NCBI GenBank assembly: GCA_944380515.1
Contig: CALWHT010000021.1
Location: 1 to 64,000 of the forward strand
Length of the DNA: 64,000 nucleotides
Direction of reading: 5' to 3'
DNA from: an uncultured Roseburia sp.
GTDB lineage: Bacteria; Bacillota; Clostridia; Lachnospirales; Lachnospiraceae
Made by a program: the position numbers and the translations under genes. Under the pieces are notes generated by a model that was not told where the DNA came from, searched no databases, and saw nothing but the letters and a program-made list of their open reading frames with translations. Below, in pieces: positions 43,166-50,906 of the stretch. Each line of letters starts with the position of its first letter. Within the stretch, counting starts at the first letter, position 1.

Positions 43166-44411
43166 GGAAGAAACGGTGTTGTGCCGCCTGCTTTCGGCGG
43201 CGCTCCACGCAAAGCCGTGCCGTATGCAGGAGGTCAAAAATGCGGACTGGGAAAAGGTGCTCGGGCTGGCGGATGGGCACAGGGTGCTGCCGCTTTTATA
43301 TGATGTGCTTTCGGAAGCCTCGGTGCTGACTCCGGAGCAGCAGAAGCTTTTGGATCATAAGAGCCGCCGGACGGTACGCCAGAGCTATCGGCTGCTGTTT
43401 TTAAGCCGCGGCGTCATTGAACTTTTAAAGGAGAACGGAGTGGACGCCGTTCTGTTAAAGGGCAGCGGCACGGCGGGGCTTTATCCGGTGCCGGAGCTTC
43501 GAAAATCCGGTGATATTGATCTGCTCCTCTGCGGTGAGGCTAAGACAGAGCGGGCGGCGGAAATTCTGTGCGCGCACGGCTTTCGCCGGGCGGAAAAGCA
43601 GAGTGCGCACCATCATCTTGTATTGTTTTCCCCGGACGGAATCGGTGTAGAGCTGCATAAAATGCTGGCGGAGCCTTTCGACAACGGGCAAATTAACGCC
43701 CGGCTGGCGGAGCTGATTCCGGAATATTTAAGACATCTGGAAACGAAAGAGGTTATGGGGGTAAAATTTCAGCTTCCGCAGGCCCCCTGGCACGCCTTTT
43801 ATCTTCTGGTGCACATGCTCCAGCACTTTCTGCGTGCGGGCTTCGGGTTAAAGCTGCTGTGCGACTGGGTGGTTTTCTGGGAAAAGGAATATTCGAGGGA
43901 AGAGCAGCAGACCTTTCTTGAGCTTGTACAAAAAACCGGAATCCGCGGCTTTGCGGAGATGGTGACAGGCGTCTGTGTGCGTTATCTGGGACTGTCGGCG
44001 GAACGTGTGCGTTTCCTTGTGGGGGACGCGGCGGGAAAACGCAGCGGCCATTTCGGAGACGGGGACGCGCAGGAGCTGCTTTTGGATATTCTTGAGGCGG
44101 AGGAGTTCGGAAGGTCTGACGCAAAGCGCATGGTGGCGATGCGCGGCAACAGCCTCCCGGATTATCTGAGAGAGTTCCATCATCAGACCCTGCTGACCTA
44201 TCCGAGTGCGCAGAAATATAAAATCCTGCTCCCGGCGTTCTGGACGGCCGCGCTTTTGGGGTTCCTTTATCGGAATCGAAAGCTGCGGGGCGTCTCAGGC
44301 TGGGCGGTATTACGGAAAGCGGGTGTCCGCAGCAGGCTTGCGGGACGGATGCAGCTGTTCCGAAGCGGTAAAAGCGATGCGAAGAGACCGCGGGGAAGCA
44401 GACGAAAATAA
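43146..44411 (+). CDS. Nucleotidyltransferase-family protein (NTP_transf_5 type)
   Basis: A 421-aa protein with the nucleotidyltransferase motif LLKGSGTAGLYP...KSGDIDLLL (about residues 100-130), giving the Gly-Ser and Asp-x-Asp pair. The remainder is helical. Such proteins are found in Clostridia near polysaccharide clusters and near PqqD/HPr-kinase peptide loci, both of which are present here. Substrate unknown. The GTG at 43146 follows AAGGAGG by 7 bases and overlaps the flippase gene by 20 bases. Confidence 0.72.
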   Translation: MSRQLNEEETVLCRLLSAALHAKPCRMQEVKNADWEKVLGLADGHRVLPLLYDVLSEASVLTPEQQKLLDHKSRRTVRQSYRLLFLSRGVIELLKENGVDAVLLKGSGTAGLYPVPELRKSGDIDLLLCGEAKTERAAEILCAHGFRRAEKQSAHHHLVLFSPDGIGVELHKMLAEPFDNGQINARLAELIPEYLRHLETKEVMGVKFQLPQAPWHAFYLLVHMLQHFLRAGFGLKLLCDWVVFWEKEYSREEQQTFLELVQKTGIRGFAEMVTGVCVRYLGLSAERVRFLVGDAAGKRSGHFGDGDAQELLLDILEAEEFGRSDAKRMVAMRGNSLPDYLREFHHQTLLTYPSAQKYKILLPAFWTAALLGFLYRNRKLRGVSGWAVLRKAGVRSRLAGRMQLFRSGKSDAKRPRGSRRK

Positions 44412-44432
44412 AACGGAAAGGGAGGTGAACCC

Positions 44433-46877
44433 ATGGCAGAAGGGTATTGGTTTTTCGAATATGCAAAAGTGCTGGCGGCTTACGTGCTGCTGATGTTTGT
44501 CTGGCCGTCTGTCGTCTTCCGCGGCTATCTGCGGGGGAAGGGCAAGACAGTGCGCTTCTGTTTCTGTGTGACGGTACAGGTTTTGCTTGTAAATACCGTG
44601 GTGCTGGGGCTGGGTTTGCTTCATATCTTAAACCCGTTTACTGTCTGCGCGCTGTTTTACGGCGTGTTCCTCTTTTCGCTGCTCCGCGGAAAAAGGGTGA
44701 GCGCTGCGAACCGCAAGAGGTTTCGGCGTCTTCTGCGCGGAACCGAGGGAATGAAATGGTTTCTGTTTCAGGCGGGAGGGCGCATCAGGGGCGCTATACG
44801 GCGGAAATGGGCAGACTTTTGGCAGGCAAATCGAAACCATATGCCGGAATATGCGGCGCTGGCCGCCGTCATTCTTTTTGGGATGCTGTATTTTTCCTAT
44901 GGGGTGTTCCGGAATTATTCCTACGGCTCCGGCGATATGTATGTACATCATCAGTGGATTCAGGGCCTGATAGAAGGACAGATTTTTTATGACGGTATCT
45001 ATCCCGAGGCTATGCACTGTTTTGTCTACAGCCTGCATACCCTGTTCGGGATTCGTGTTTACAGCATTATGCTCTTTTTGGCGGGGATTCATGTGGCGGT
45101 GCTGTTTGCGGCGGTTTACCTGCTCTTAAAGGAGGTATTTCACTGGCGTTATACGGGAATCTTTGTCCTGACGCTGTTTTTGACAGTTGAGCTCCTGTGT
45201 GTGAATGAGATAGCCGGTATGTCGCGTCTGCAATGGACAATTCCGCAGGAGTTCGGTATGTATTCCCAATTCCTGTGCGTCCTGTTTTTGCTGCGCTATC
45301 TTAAGGGAGAGCTTCCCGGCATTGAAAAAGAGAACCGCAAAGGGGAAAAGAAGCGGGTGATTCTGGTGTGGAATGAGAATCTTCTGCTGTTTATGACATC
45401 TCTTGGCGTGTCTCTGGCGGTGCATTTTTATATCACCATTATGGCGTTTTTCCTGTGCGCTTCGTTTGCACTGTTTTCCCCGCGCAGAATTTTTTCCACG
45501 GGCTATTTCCGAGGACTTGTGCTGGCCGTCCTCTGCGGTTTTTTTATCGCGGCGGCTCCGATGGGGCTGGCGTTTGCATCCGGCATGCCGTTTCAGGGCT
45601 CCATCGGCTGGGCGTTAAATGTCATCCGCGGAACGGACGGACAGGAGGAAGCGGAAATAACGGAAGGTCAGGCGGAGAGCGGGACGCAGGGCGATATGGG
45701 AGAGGGGCAGCCGCAGGGCAGTGCCGCAGAGAGCGGGCGTTCGGAAAACACAGAAGAAGGGCAGGCTCCGGCTGCGAGCGCGGCAAACGGAGCGGAAAGC
45801 ACAGGAGAGGCCCCTGTCAAACGGCCGACGGAGCTTGTGTCCCGGGGACAGAGGTTTCTTGAAGAAAAGCTCACGGCGCTGTATGAAAACGGCTACCGCC
45901 AGCTCTACCTTGAGCGGGGGGCTGCCTGTATTATCGGCTTTACGCTGCTTGGTGCGGCGCTTTGGATCGGTTTTCGGCTTGTGCTGTTTGGTCTGGGCTT
46001 CGTCCGGCGGCTGGGAATCACCGGGGAACAGAAGAGCTGCTTTAACGGCTACCCGCCGCTGCTCTTTGCATCGGTGCTCTTTATGGTATTATACGCCGCG
46101 CCGTCGCTGGGGCTGCCGGAGCTGCTTGAGTCCGTGAGGCTCTGCACGACGGAGCAGCTGCTTATCCTCTGCGTTGCCGTGATGCCGTTTGATATGCTTT
46201 TTTCCCTTCTGTCGCTGTTTTTGGGGAAACGTGTGCTTCACGTGCTTTCTGTTGCCTGTGTCGGAGGAATTTATGCGATGACGGTGGAGCTTGGCATTTT
46301 CCACGGATATCTTTACTGCGAGCTGACACGCTATAATTCCGCCGTGATGGTGACCAATGAAATTATTGCGGGCTTTCCGGAAAACAGCTATACGGTGGTA
46401 TCGACGACCGACGAATTATATCAGGTCACGGAGTACGGGCGTCATGAGGAAATCCTGTCTTTTCTGGACGGGGTGGAGCGAAGCGTCTATACGCTTCCGA
46501 CAAAATATATTTTTGTCTATGTGGAAAAAACACCCATCGAGCGCTCCCAGAATCATTTTTTTGCGGGGCCGGACTGGCTGGCGCAGGAAAAATACCCGGA
46601 GCGATGGCCTCCGGGTTGCAGCGAGGGAGAAGATATCCATGCGTCCGAGATTTCACCGGAGGCGGCAGAGGGCGTGTTAAGCGGCATGGAGAAGCTTTCG
46701 GATGCCTATTCCGATCTGGATAACCGTACGCTTCTGCAATCGAAGCTGTATGAATGGTGTGCAACATTTGGGGAACTATATGAGAAGGAAATGAACATAT
46801 ACTATGAGGATGATAATCTTATCTGTTATATGATTACGCAGAATCCAAACAGTCTGTTTCATCTGGAGGTGCAATGA
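44433..46877 (+). CDS. Large GT-C-like membrane protein
   Basis: An 814-aa protein with about a dozen membrane helices. Between helices, at about residues 405-475, it has a low-complexity Glu/Gly/Ala/Ser-rich insert (GTQGDMGEGQPQGSAAESG and following). The C-terminal part (about 630-814) is soluble and outside. GSGDMYVHHQW near residue 170 resembles the acidic loop motif of GT-C enzymes, so it may be a lipid-linked sugar transferase or polymerase. I do not recognise a family. AGGGAGGTGA precedes the ATG, and it overlaps the next gene by 4 bases. Confidence 0.6.
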   Translation: MAEGYWFFEYAKVLAAYVLLMFVWPSVVFRGYLRGKGKTVRFCFCVTVQVLLVNTVVLGLGLLHILNPFTVCALFYGVFLFSLLRGKRVSAANRKRFRRLLRGTEGMKWFLFQAGGRIRGAIRRKWADFWQANRNHMPEYAALAAVILFGMLYFSYGVFRNYSYGSGDMYVHHQWIQGLIEGQIFYDGIYPEAMHCFVYSLHTLFGIRVYSIMLFLAGIHVAVLFAAVYLLLKEVFHWRYTGIFVLTLFLTVELLCVNEIAGMSRLQWTIPQEFGMYSQFLCVLFLLRYLKGELPGIEKENRKGEKKRVILVWNENLLLFMTSLGVSLAVHFYITIMAFFLCASFALFSPRRIFSTGYFRGLVLAVLCGFFIAAAPMGLAFASGMPFQGSIGWALNVIRGTDGQEEAEITEGQAESGTQGDMGEGQPQGSAAESGRSENTEEGQAPAASAANGAESTGEAPVKRPTELVSRGQRFLEEKLTALYENGYRQLYLERGAACIIGFTLLGAALWIGFRLVLFGLGFVRRLGITGEQKSCFNGYPPLLFASVLFMVLYAAPSLGLPELLESVRLCTTEQLLILCVAVMPFDMLFSLLSLFLGKRVLHVLSVACVGGIYAMTVELGIFHGYLYCELTRYNSAVMVTNEIIAGFPENSYTVVSTTDELYQVTEYGRHEEILSFLDGVERSVYTLPTKYIFVYVEKTPIERSQNHFFAGPDWLAQEKYPERWPPGCSEGEDIHASEISPEAAEGVLSGMEKLSDAYSDLDNRTLLQSKLYEWCATFGELYEKEMNIYYEDDNLICYMITQNPNSLFHLEVQ

Positions 46878-48301
46878 AAAGAGGTGTGAAATGGAAAGGG
46901 GGAGCGGTGATTGTTTTACTTGCCGCCGCTGCCGTTCTTGTCTGCTTTTTCCTGGGGCGGTTCCACTGGAGGGTGGAATTTTCAACGCGGCAGTTTACGG
47001 AATCCGCCAGGAGCCTGAAAAATCCGAACCGCGGCTTTTATTACATTTACCGCTTTATGATCGGGGACGAGACAAACGATTACGGGGCGCTGGTGAAAGA
47101 GCAGTTTGCCGATGATACTGACACGAGCCTTGCCCTGATTCAGATTAATTTACAGAAATACCGGAACGGGGCAATTTCCGAACAGGGGCTTGCCAATATC
47201 CGGGGGCTGTTTGAGGCGCTCTCCGGGAGCGGAAAACAGCTTCTCGTCCGTTTCCTCTATGACTGGAACGGGGAAAATGCGCTTTATGAGCCGGAGAGCA
47301 TTGATATTATTTTAGGGCATATGGCACAGGTGGAAGATATTCTGCGGGATTACAGCGCGCAGATTTTTGCGGTGCAGGGTCTCTTTATCGGAAATTGGGG
47401 CGAGATGAACGGCTCTGAATATACGGACCCGGAATCGCTTCGGCTTCTGGCAAACCGGCTCTTAGAGGTGACGGAGGAGACAACCTGGCTTTCGGTGCGT
47501 ACCCCGGCACAGTGGCGGCAGATTACGGGACTTTCCGGGAGCTTTTCAGAGGAGCTTTCCTCCCATCCGCTTGCCGGACGGCTGGGGCTGTACAACGACG
47601 GTATGCTGGGAAGCGAAAGTGATTATGGCACTTACGCCTCCGGCAGCGGCGTACTGTCGGGGGGCGACGGACCCTGGAGCCGAGAGGAGGAGCTTGCCTT
47701 TCAGGAGGAGCTTTGCAGCATAACGCCGAACGGCGGGGAGGTCATCGTGGATAATCCCTATAATGATTTGGAAAACGCCATACGGGATTTCCGGAGCATG
47801 CATGTGACGTATCTGAATCGGGATTACGATAAGGCGGTGCTCGACAAATGGGCGGTCCAGACCGTGACGACGGGAGACTGCTTTGACGGCATGGACGGTT
47901 TATCCTATATCAGCCGTCATCTCGGGTACCGTCTGGTTCTGACAGAGACCGGGTTCTCCCATGATTTCTGGCAGGACCGCGTCACGTTGCAGGTCTGCCT
48001 GAAAAATGTCGGTTTTGCTCCAATCTACCGGGACTGCAGGGCGGTATTTGTCCTGTGCGGCGCGGATGGGGAGCGGGAGCGCACTTATGAGGCACCGCAG
48101 AGCTTAACAGGCCTCTCGGGAGGAAACAATGACGAAAAGGAGCAGGAGTTATCGGCGGAGGTGTTTCTCGGAGATTTGAAGGGCGAACGTTATTCGGTTT
48201 ATTTTTATCTGGAGGATACGGCGAGCGGGGCGCATATTCAGCTTGGAAACGGGCAGGACGAGGAGGAGAACGGATACTTTCTCGGCAGCTTTACATTGTA
48301 G
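46874..48301 (+). CDS. DUF4874/DUF4832 protein, membrane-anchored extracellular form
   Basis: A 475-aa protein with an N-terminal membrane anchor (VIVLLAAAAVLVCFFLG) and the same two domains as its paralogue at 39242: NPNRGFYYIYRF, AVQGLFIGNWGEMNGSEYTD and NVGFAPIYRDCRAVF. The conserved Glu in GNWGEMNG again suggests a glycosidase-like barrel. It should act outside the cell, possibly on the exported polymer. It is the last gene of the 28750-48301 block. Confidence 0.72.
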   Translation: MKRGVKWKGGAVIVLLAAAAVLVCFFLGRFHWRVEFSTRQFTESARSLKNPNRGFYYIYRFMIGDETNDYGALVKEQFADDTDTSLALIQINLQKYRNGAISEQGLANIRGLFEALSGSGKQLLVRFLYDWNGENALYEPESIDIILGHMAQVEDILRDYSAQIFAVQGLFIGNWGEMNGSEYTDPESLRLLANRLLEVTEETTWLSVRTPAQWRQITGLSGSFSEELSSHPLAGRLGLYNDGMLGSESDYGTYASGSGVLSGGDGPWSREEELAFQEELCSITPNGGEVIVDNPYNDLENAIRDFRSMHVTYLNRDYDKAVLDKWAVQTVTTGDCFDGMDGLSYISRHLGYRLVLTETGFSHDFWQDRVTLQVCLKNVGFAPIYRDCRAVFVLCGADGERERTYEAPQSLTGLSGGNNDEKEQELSAEVFLGDLKGERYSVYFYLEDTASGAHIQLGNGQDEEENGYFLGSFTL

Positions 48302-48303
48302 GC

Positions 48304-48334
48304 CTCCGGAAGAGCCGGAGATAGCCTTCCGGAG
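48304..48334 (+). other. Perfect 9-bp hairpin after the polysaccharide block
   Basis: CTCCGGAAG and CTTCCGGAG flank a 13-base loop 3 bases after the stop codon. No U tract follows on either strand, so it may stabilise the mRNA end or be a weak terminator. Confidence 0.45.
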
Positions 48335-48370
48335 AGAAAAATTAGGTAAAATTTGGGTAATAAGTCTGCC

Positions 48371-48399
48371 TTGACACAGAAAACGGAAACATTTATACT
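48371..48399 (+). promoter_or_regulatory. Consensus sigma-A promoter of the structured leader
   Basis: TTGACA (48371-48376), 17 bases, TATACT (48394-48399). This is one of the strongest promoters in the window. Transcription would start near 48406, 15 bases before the first stem of the leader. Confidence 0.78.
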
Positions 48400-48420
48400 T
48401 AATTTGTAATAGTGATATAC

Positions 48421-48603
48421 CTTGAGTTTCTGCAAATTGCATTTCCAATGTGCCAAAAGAACATGCTGCGATAGCAGCATTGTTAAATTGCACAAAATTG
48501 CTCTTGGAAAACCTGTTTTCCAGATGCAATTTATGTGCAATGTTCACCTGCCATATTTTATGGCAGGTGCTTTTGGCACTTTAAAAAAATGCGCAAACTC
48601 AAG
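48421..48603 (+). ncRNA. Structured RNA: closing stem and four-way junction, unknown class
   Basis: Pairing found by eye. P1: CTTGAGTTT (48421-48429) with AAACTCAAG (48595-48603). P2: GTGCCAAAAG (48450-48459) with CTTTTGGCAC (48570-48579), 10 bp perfect. Inside P2 lie three hairpins almost without spacers: P3 ATGCTGC-GATA-GCAGCAT (48463-48480, extendable to 48460-48484); P4 AAATTGCA (48485-48492) with TGCAATTT (48525-48532), capped by TGGAAAA-CCTG-TTTTCCA (48505-48522); and P5 CACCTGCCATA with TATGGCAGGTG (48545-48569). A second copy of AAATTGCA at 48434-48441 could compete for the P4 3' strand, as in a switch. It precedes the 128-aa gene. It could be a leader, a free RNA or a mobile-element remnant. 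Confidence 0.7.
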
Positions 48604-48634
48604 TGATAAACATTTTGGGAAGGAGCAGACTGAC

Positions 48635-49021
48635 ATGAATCGTTATGAAAGTCCGATGTTGTTTACGAATGAGGAGCTTTCAGAGGGGGTTTATCTGGCA
48701 AGCGGGGACGCAGGAGGCTGTTATACGGCGTCGGCCACTATCCATCAGACTCCGCAGGCGGGCAGGGGAGATTACCGTATTCAGGTGAACGGCCAGCATA
48801 ATGCGGATCATACGAGAGAAGCACAGACACTGACCATATCCTTTAATCTTCCGGTGACTTACAGCAGCTCCGGCGGTACTTATGTCTCCGGCAGCGGCAC
48901 GCAGACGCTTGTTATCAATTATGGCTATCATCAGAATCCGACCGATAATATCGGTCTGGGAGATTTGGTGGTTACCGCCGACGCGGGACTTGCGGTTACG
49001 AGCGTGAGCATTACGGACTGA
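48635..49021 (+). CDS. 128-aa protein with leader-like N terminus and beta-rich body
   Basis: A 128-aa protein with no classical signal peptide. Residues 1-28 (MNRYESPMLFTNEELSEGVY and a following Ser-Gly and Gly-Gly) resemble peptide-export leaders; residues 29-128 alternate polar and hydrophobic residues, rich in Ser, Thr, Gly and Tyr, as in beta-sandwich domains. It has AAGGAG 9 bases before the ATG at 48635, its own strong promoter, a structured 5' leader and its own terminator. It is followed by an ABC exporter gene. A role as exported or modified substrate is inference; I know no characterised family. Confidence 0.65.
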   Translation: MNRYESPMLFTNEELSEGVYLASGDAGGCYTASATIHQTPQAGRGDYRIQVNGQHNADHTREAQTLTISFNLPVTYSSSGGTYVSGSGTQTLVINYGYHQNPTDNIGLGDLVVTADAGLAVTSVSITD

Positions 49022-49040
49022 TCATTTGTTTTTGGCAGGG

Positions 49041-49093
49041 GAGGGGCGGTTGTCCGGCAGCAGGAAAGCTGACGGCAGCGGCCTCTTTTTTTT
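49041..49093 (+). terminator. Terminator after the 128-aa gene
   Basis: An imperfect G/C-rich stem from GAGGGGCGG to GGCCTC is followed by eight T's (49086-49093). It should make the 128-aa transcript abundant relative to the ABC transporter mRNA. Confidence 0.75.
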
Positions 49094-49139
49094 GGGGTTA
49101 TAGGATAGCATCTTTGGTTGTGAGAAAAAGGACGGAAGT

Positions 49140-50906
49140 ATGTTTCAGACAGTGAGGCATTATATCAATCGAATCAAAGCCGGCGGCTTAAGGGAGATGT
49201 GGAGGGAAACGCTCTGGATTTACCGATATGCGCGTCTTTATTGGAAGCAGATGATTTTTTATACGGTGCTCGGATTGACGGGGACGCTTGTGACCCTTAT
49301 TTCCAGTCTGATTTCCCGGGATATGGTGGATATTATCACGGGACACCAGACGGGCCGCCTGATAGAGACCTTTTGTCTGTATATCGGTTTTTCGGTCGGA
49401 AATGTTCTGGTTTCCCAGTGCTCCAACTATTTTTCCAGTAAAATCAGTATCAGTGTAGACAGTGCGATCAAGGCCGATATTTTTGCCAGGATGCTGCAAA
49501 CGGATTTGGAAGCTCTCTGGGGTTACCATACCGGGGATCTGCTCACACGCTGGAGCTCCGATGCCTCCAATATATCCAACGGGATTTTAAACTGGATTCC
49601 GAATCTGATCATATATACGGTGCGTTTTATCAGCACGCTTGCGCTGGTCTGCTATTATGACCCGATCTTTGCGCTTTTGGCTTTGCTCGGAATGCCGGTG
49701 AGCATGCTGATGTCGCGCCGCCTGTTAAAGCGGATGAAGGGCAATAACGAGCAGAGCGCTGCAATGAGCGCAAAGATGTCCGGTTTTCATCAGGAGGCTT
49801 TTTCAAATATACAGACGATAAAGGCGTTCGATTTGATCGAGCGCTGCACCGGGCGCTTAAAGCAGCTTCAGACGGAATTTCTCGGCATGAAGATGGAATT
49901 TCAGCGGATGTCTATGGCGGCCTCCTTTCTGCTTTCCGTCGTCGGCCTTGCCGTGTCCTACAGCTGCTACGGCTTCGGTATTTACCGGGTGTGGAGCGGG
50001 GCAATTTCCTACGGCACAATGACAATGTTTTTGTCGCTCTCGGGAACATTGACGGGAACGTTGAACCAGCTGACGTCGCTGGTGCCGACCGCCGTTTCGA
50101 TGACGACCTCCGCAGGGCGTCTGATGGATATTCTGGAGATGCCGCAGGAGGATTTTTCACAGACAAAGCGCGCCGATGAATTTTTGGACGAGAACCGCGG
50201 GCGCGGCGTAAGCCTCTGTCTTTTTGGACTCTCCTATACATATCATAACGGTACGGAAGTATTTTCAGGGGCTGATTTCGTTGCGCATCCGCATGAAATC
50301 GTAGCTCTGGTAGGCCCTTCCGGGGAAGGGAAGACGACGCTGCTGCGGCTGATGCTCGCGCTGCTTGTACCGAAGGAGGGAAAAGCCTTTCTCAAGGGAG
50401 AGGACACAGGGGATATTTTTGATATCTGTCCATCTGCGCGGCGGCTTTTTTCCTATGTGCCGCAGGGAAATACGATGTTTTCGGGAACCATTGCGGAAAA
50501 TATGAGAAATGTCAAGCCCGATGCGTCGGACGATGAAATCAGAGAAGCGTTAAAGGCTGCGTGCGCATGGGAATTTGTAACCAGACTGCCGGACGGCATC
50601 TACAGCAAAATCGGCGAGCGAGGAGGCGGCTTTTCCGAGGGGCAGTCCCAGCGGCTTTCCATTGCAAGGGCGCTTTTGCGCCGTTCCCCGATTCTGCTGC
50701 TCGACGAGGCAACCTCCGCGCTCGATGTCGCGACCGAGCGCAGGGTATTGAAGAATATTATGGCGGATGACTATCCGAGAACCTGTATCGTGACGACGCA
50801 TCGGCCCACGGTGCTTACCATCTGCCAGAGAGTTTACGGCATCCGTGACAGGAAGTGCGTCATTTTGCAGGAGGACGAAATCGCCGGGCTGATTGACGAC
50901 TTCTAA
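49140..50906 (+). CDS. ABC exporter, fused permease and ATPase
   Basis: A 588-aa half-transporter. Six membrane helices span about residues 35-320. The ATPase has Walker A GPSGEGKTT (392-400), Q-loop VPQGNTMFSGT, signature FSEGQSQRLSIARAL, Walker B ILLLDEATSALD and the switch His in TTHRP. There is no N-terminal C39 protease domain, so leader removal, if any, needs another enzyme. It works as a homodimer. Its position after the 128-aa gene and beside the PqqD-kinase gene suggests peptide or protein export. Its end overlaps the convergent gene by 4 bases. Confidence 0.88.
   Translation: MFQTVRHYINRIKAGGLREMWRETLWIYRYARLYWKQMIFYTVLGLTGTLVTLISSLISRDMVDIITGHQTGRLIETFCLYIGFSVGNVLVSQCSNYFSSKISISVDSAIKADIFARMLQTDLEALWGYHTGDLLTRWSSDASNISNGILNWIPNLIIYTVRFISTLALVCYYDPIFALLALLGMPVSMLMSRRLLKRMKGNNEQSAAMSAKMSGFHQEAFSNIQTIKAFDLIERCTGRLKQLQTEFLGMKMEFQRMSMAASFLLSVVGLAVSYSCYGFGIYRVWSGAISYGTMTMFLSLSGTLTGTLNQLTSLVPTAVSMTTSAGRLMDILEMPQEDFSQTKRADEFLDENRGRGVSLCLFGLSYTYHNGTEVFSGADFVAHPHEIVALVGPSGEGKTTLLRLMLALLVPKEGKAFLKGEDTGDIFDICPSARRLFSYVPQGNTMFSGTIAENMRNVKPDASDDEIREALKAACAWEFVTRLPDGIYSKIGERGGGFSEGQSQRLSIARALLRRSPILLLDEATSALDVATERRVLKNIMADDYPRTCIVTTHRPTVLTICQRVYGIRDRKCVILQEDEIAGLIDDF

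Noticed and set aside
48149-48547. Minus-strand frames over the structured RNA
   Set aside because: Open only because of low stop density in paired sequence. There are no start signals, and the plus-strand promoter and fold explain the region better.
48411-48608. Structured region as a MITE with 7-bp target duplication (AGTGATA)
   Set aside because: The inverted repeats are not flush with the direct repeats on the left, and the region sits neatly between a consensus promoter and a ribosome binding site. Kept only as an alternative explanation; a genome-wide copy count would settle it.
48422-48634. N-terminal extension of the 128-aa protein through the structured region
   Set aside because: The frame stays open upstream, but AAGGAG is correctly placed only for ATG 48635, and the extension would translate through the hairpins.
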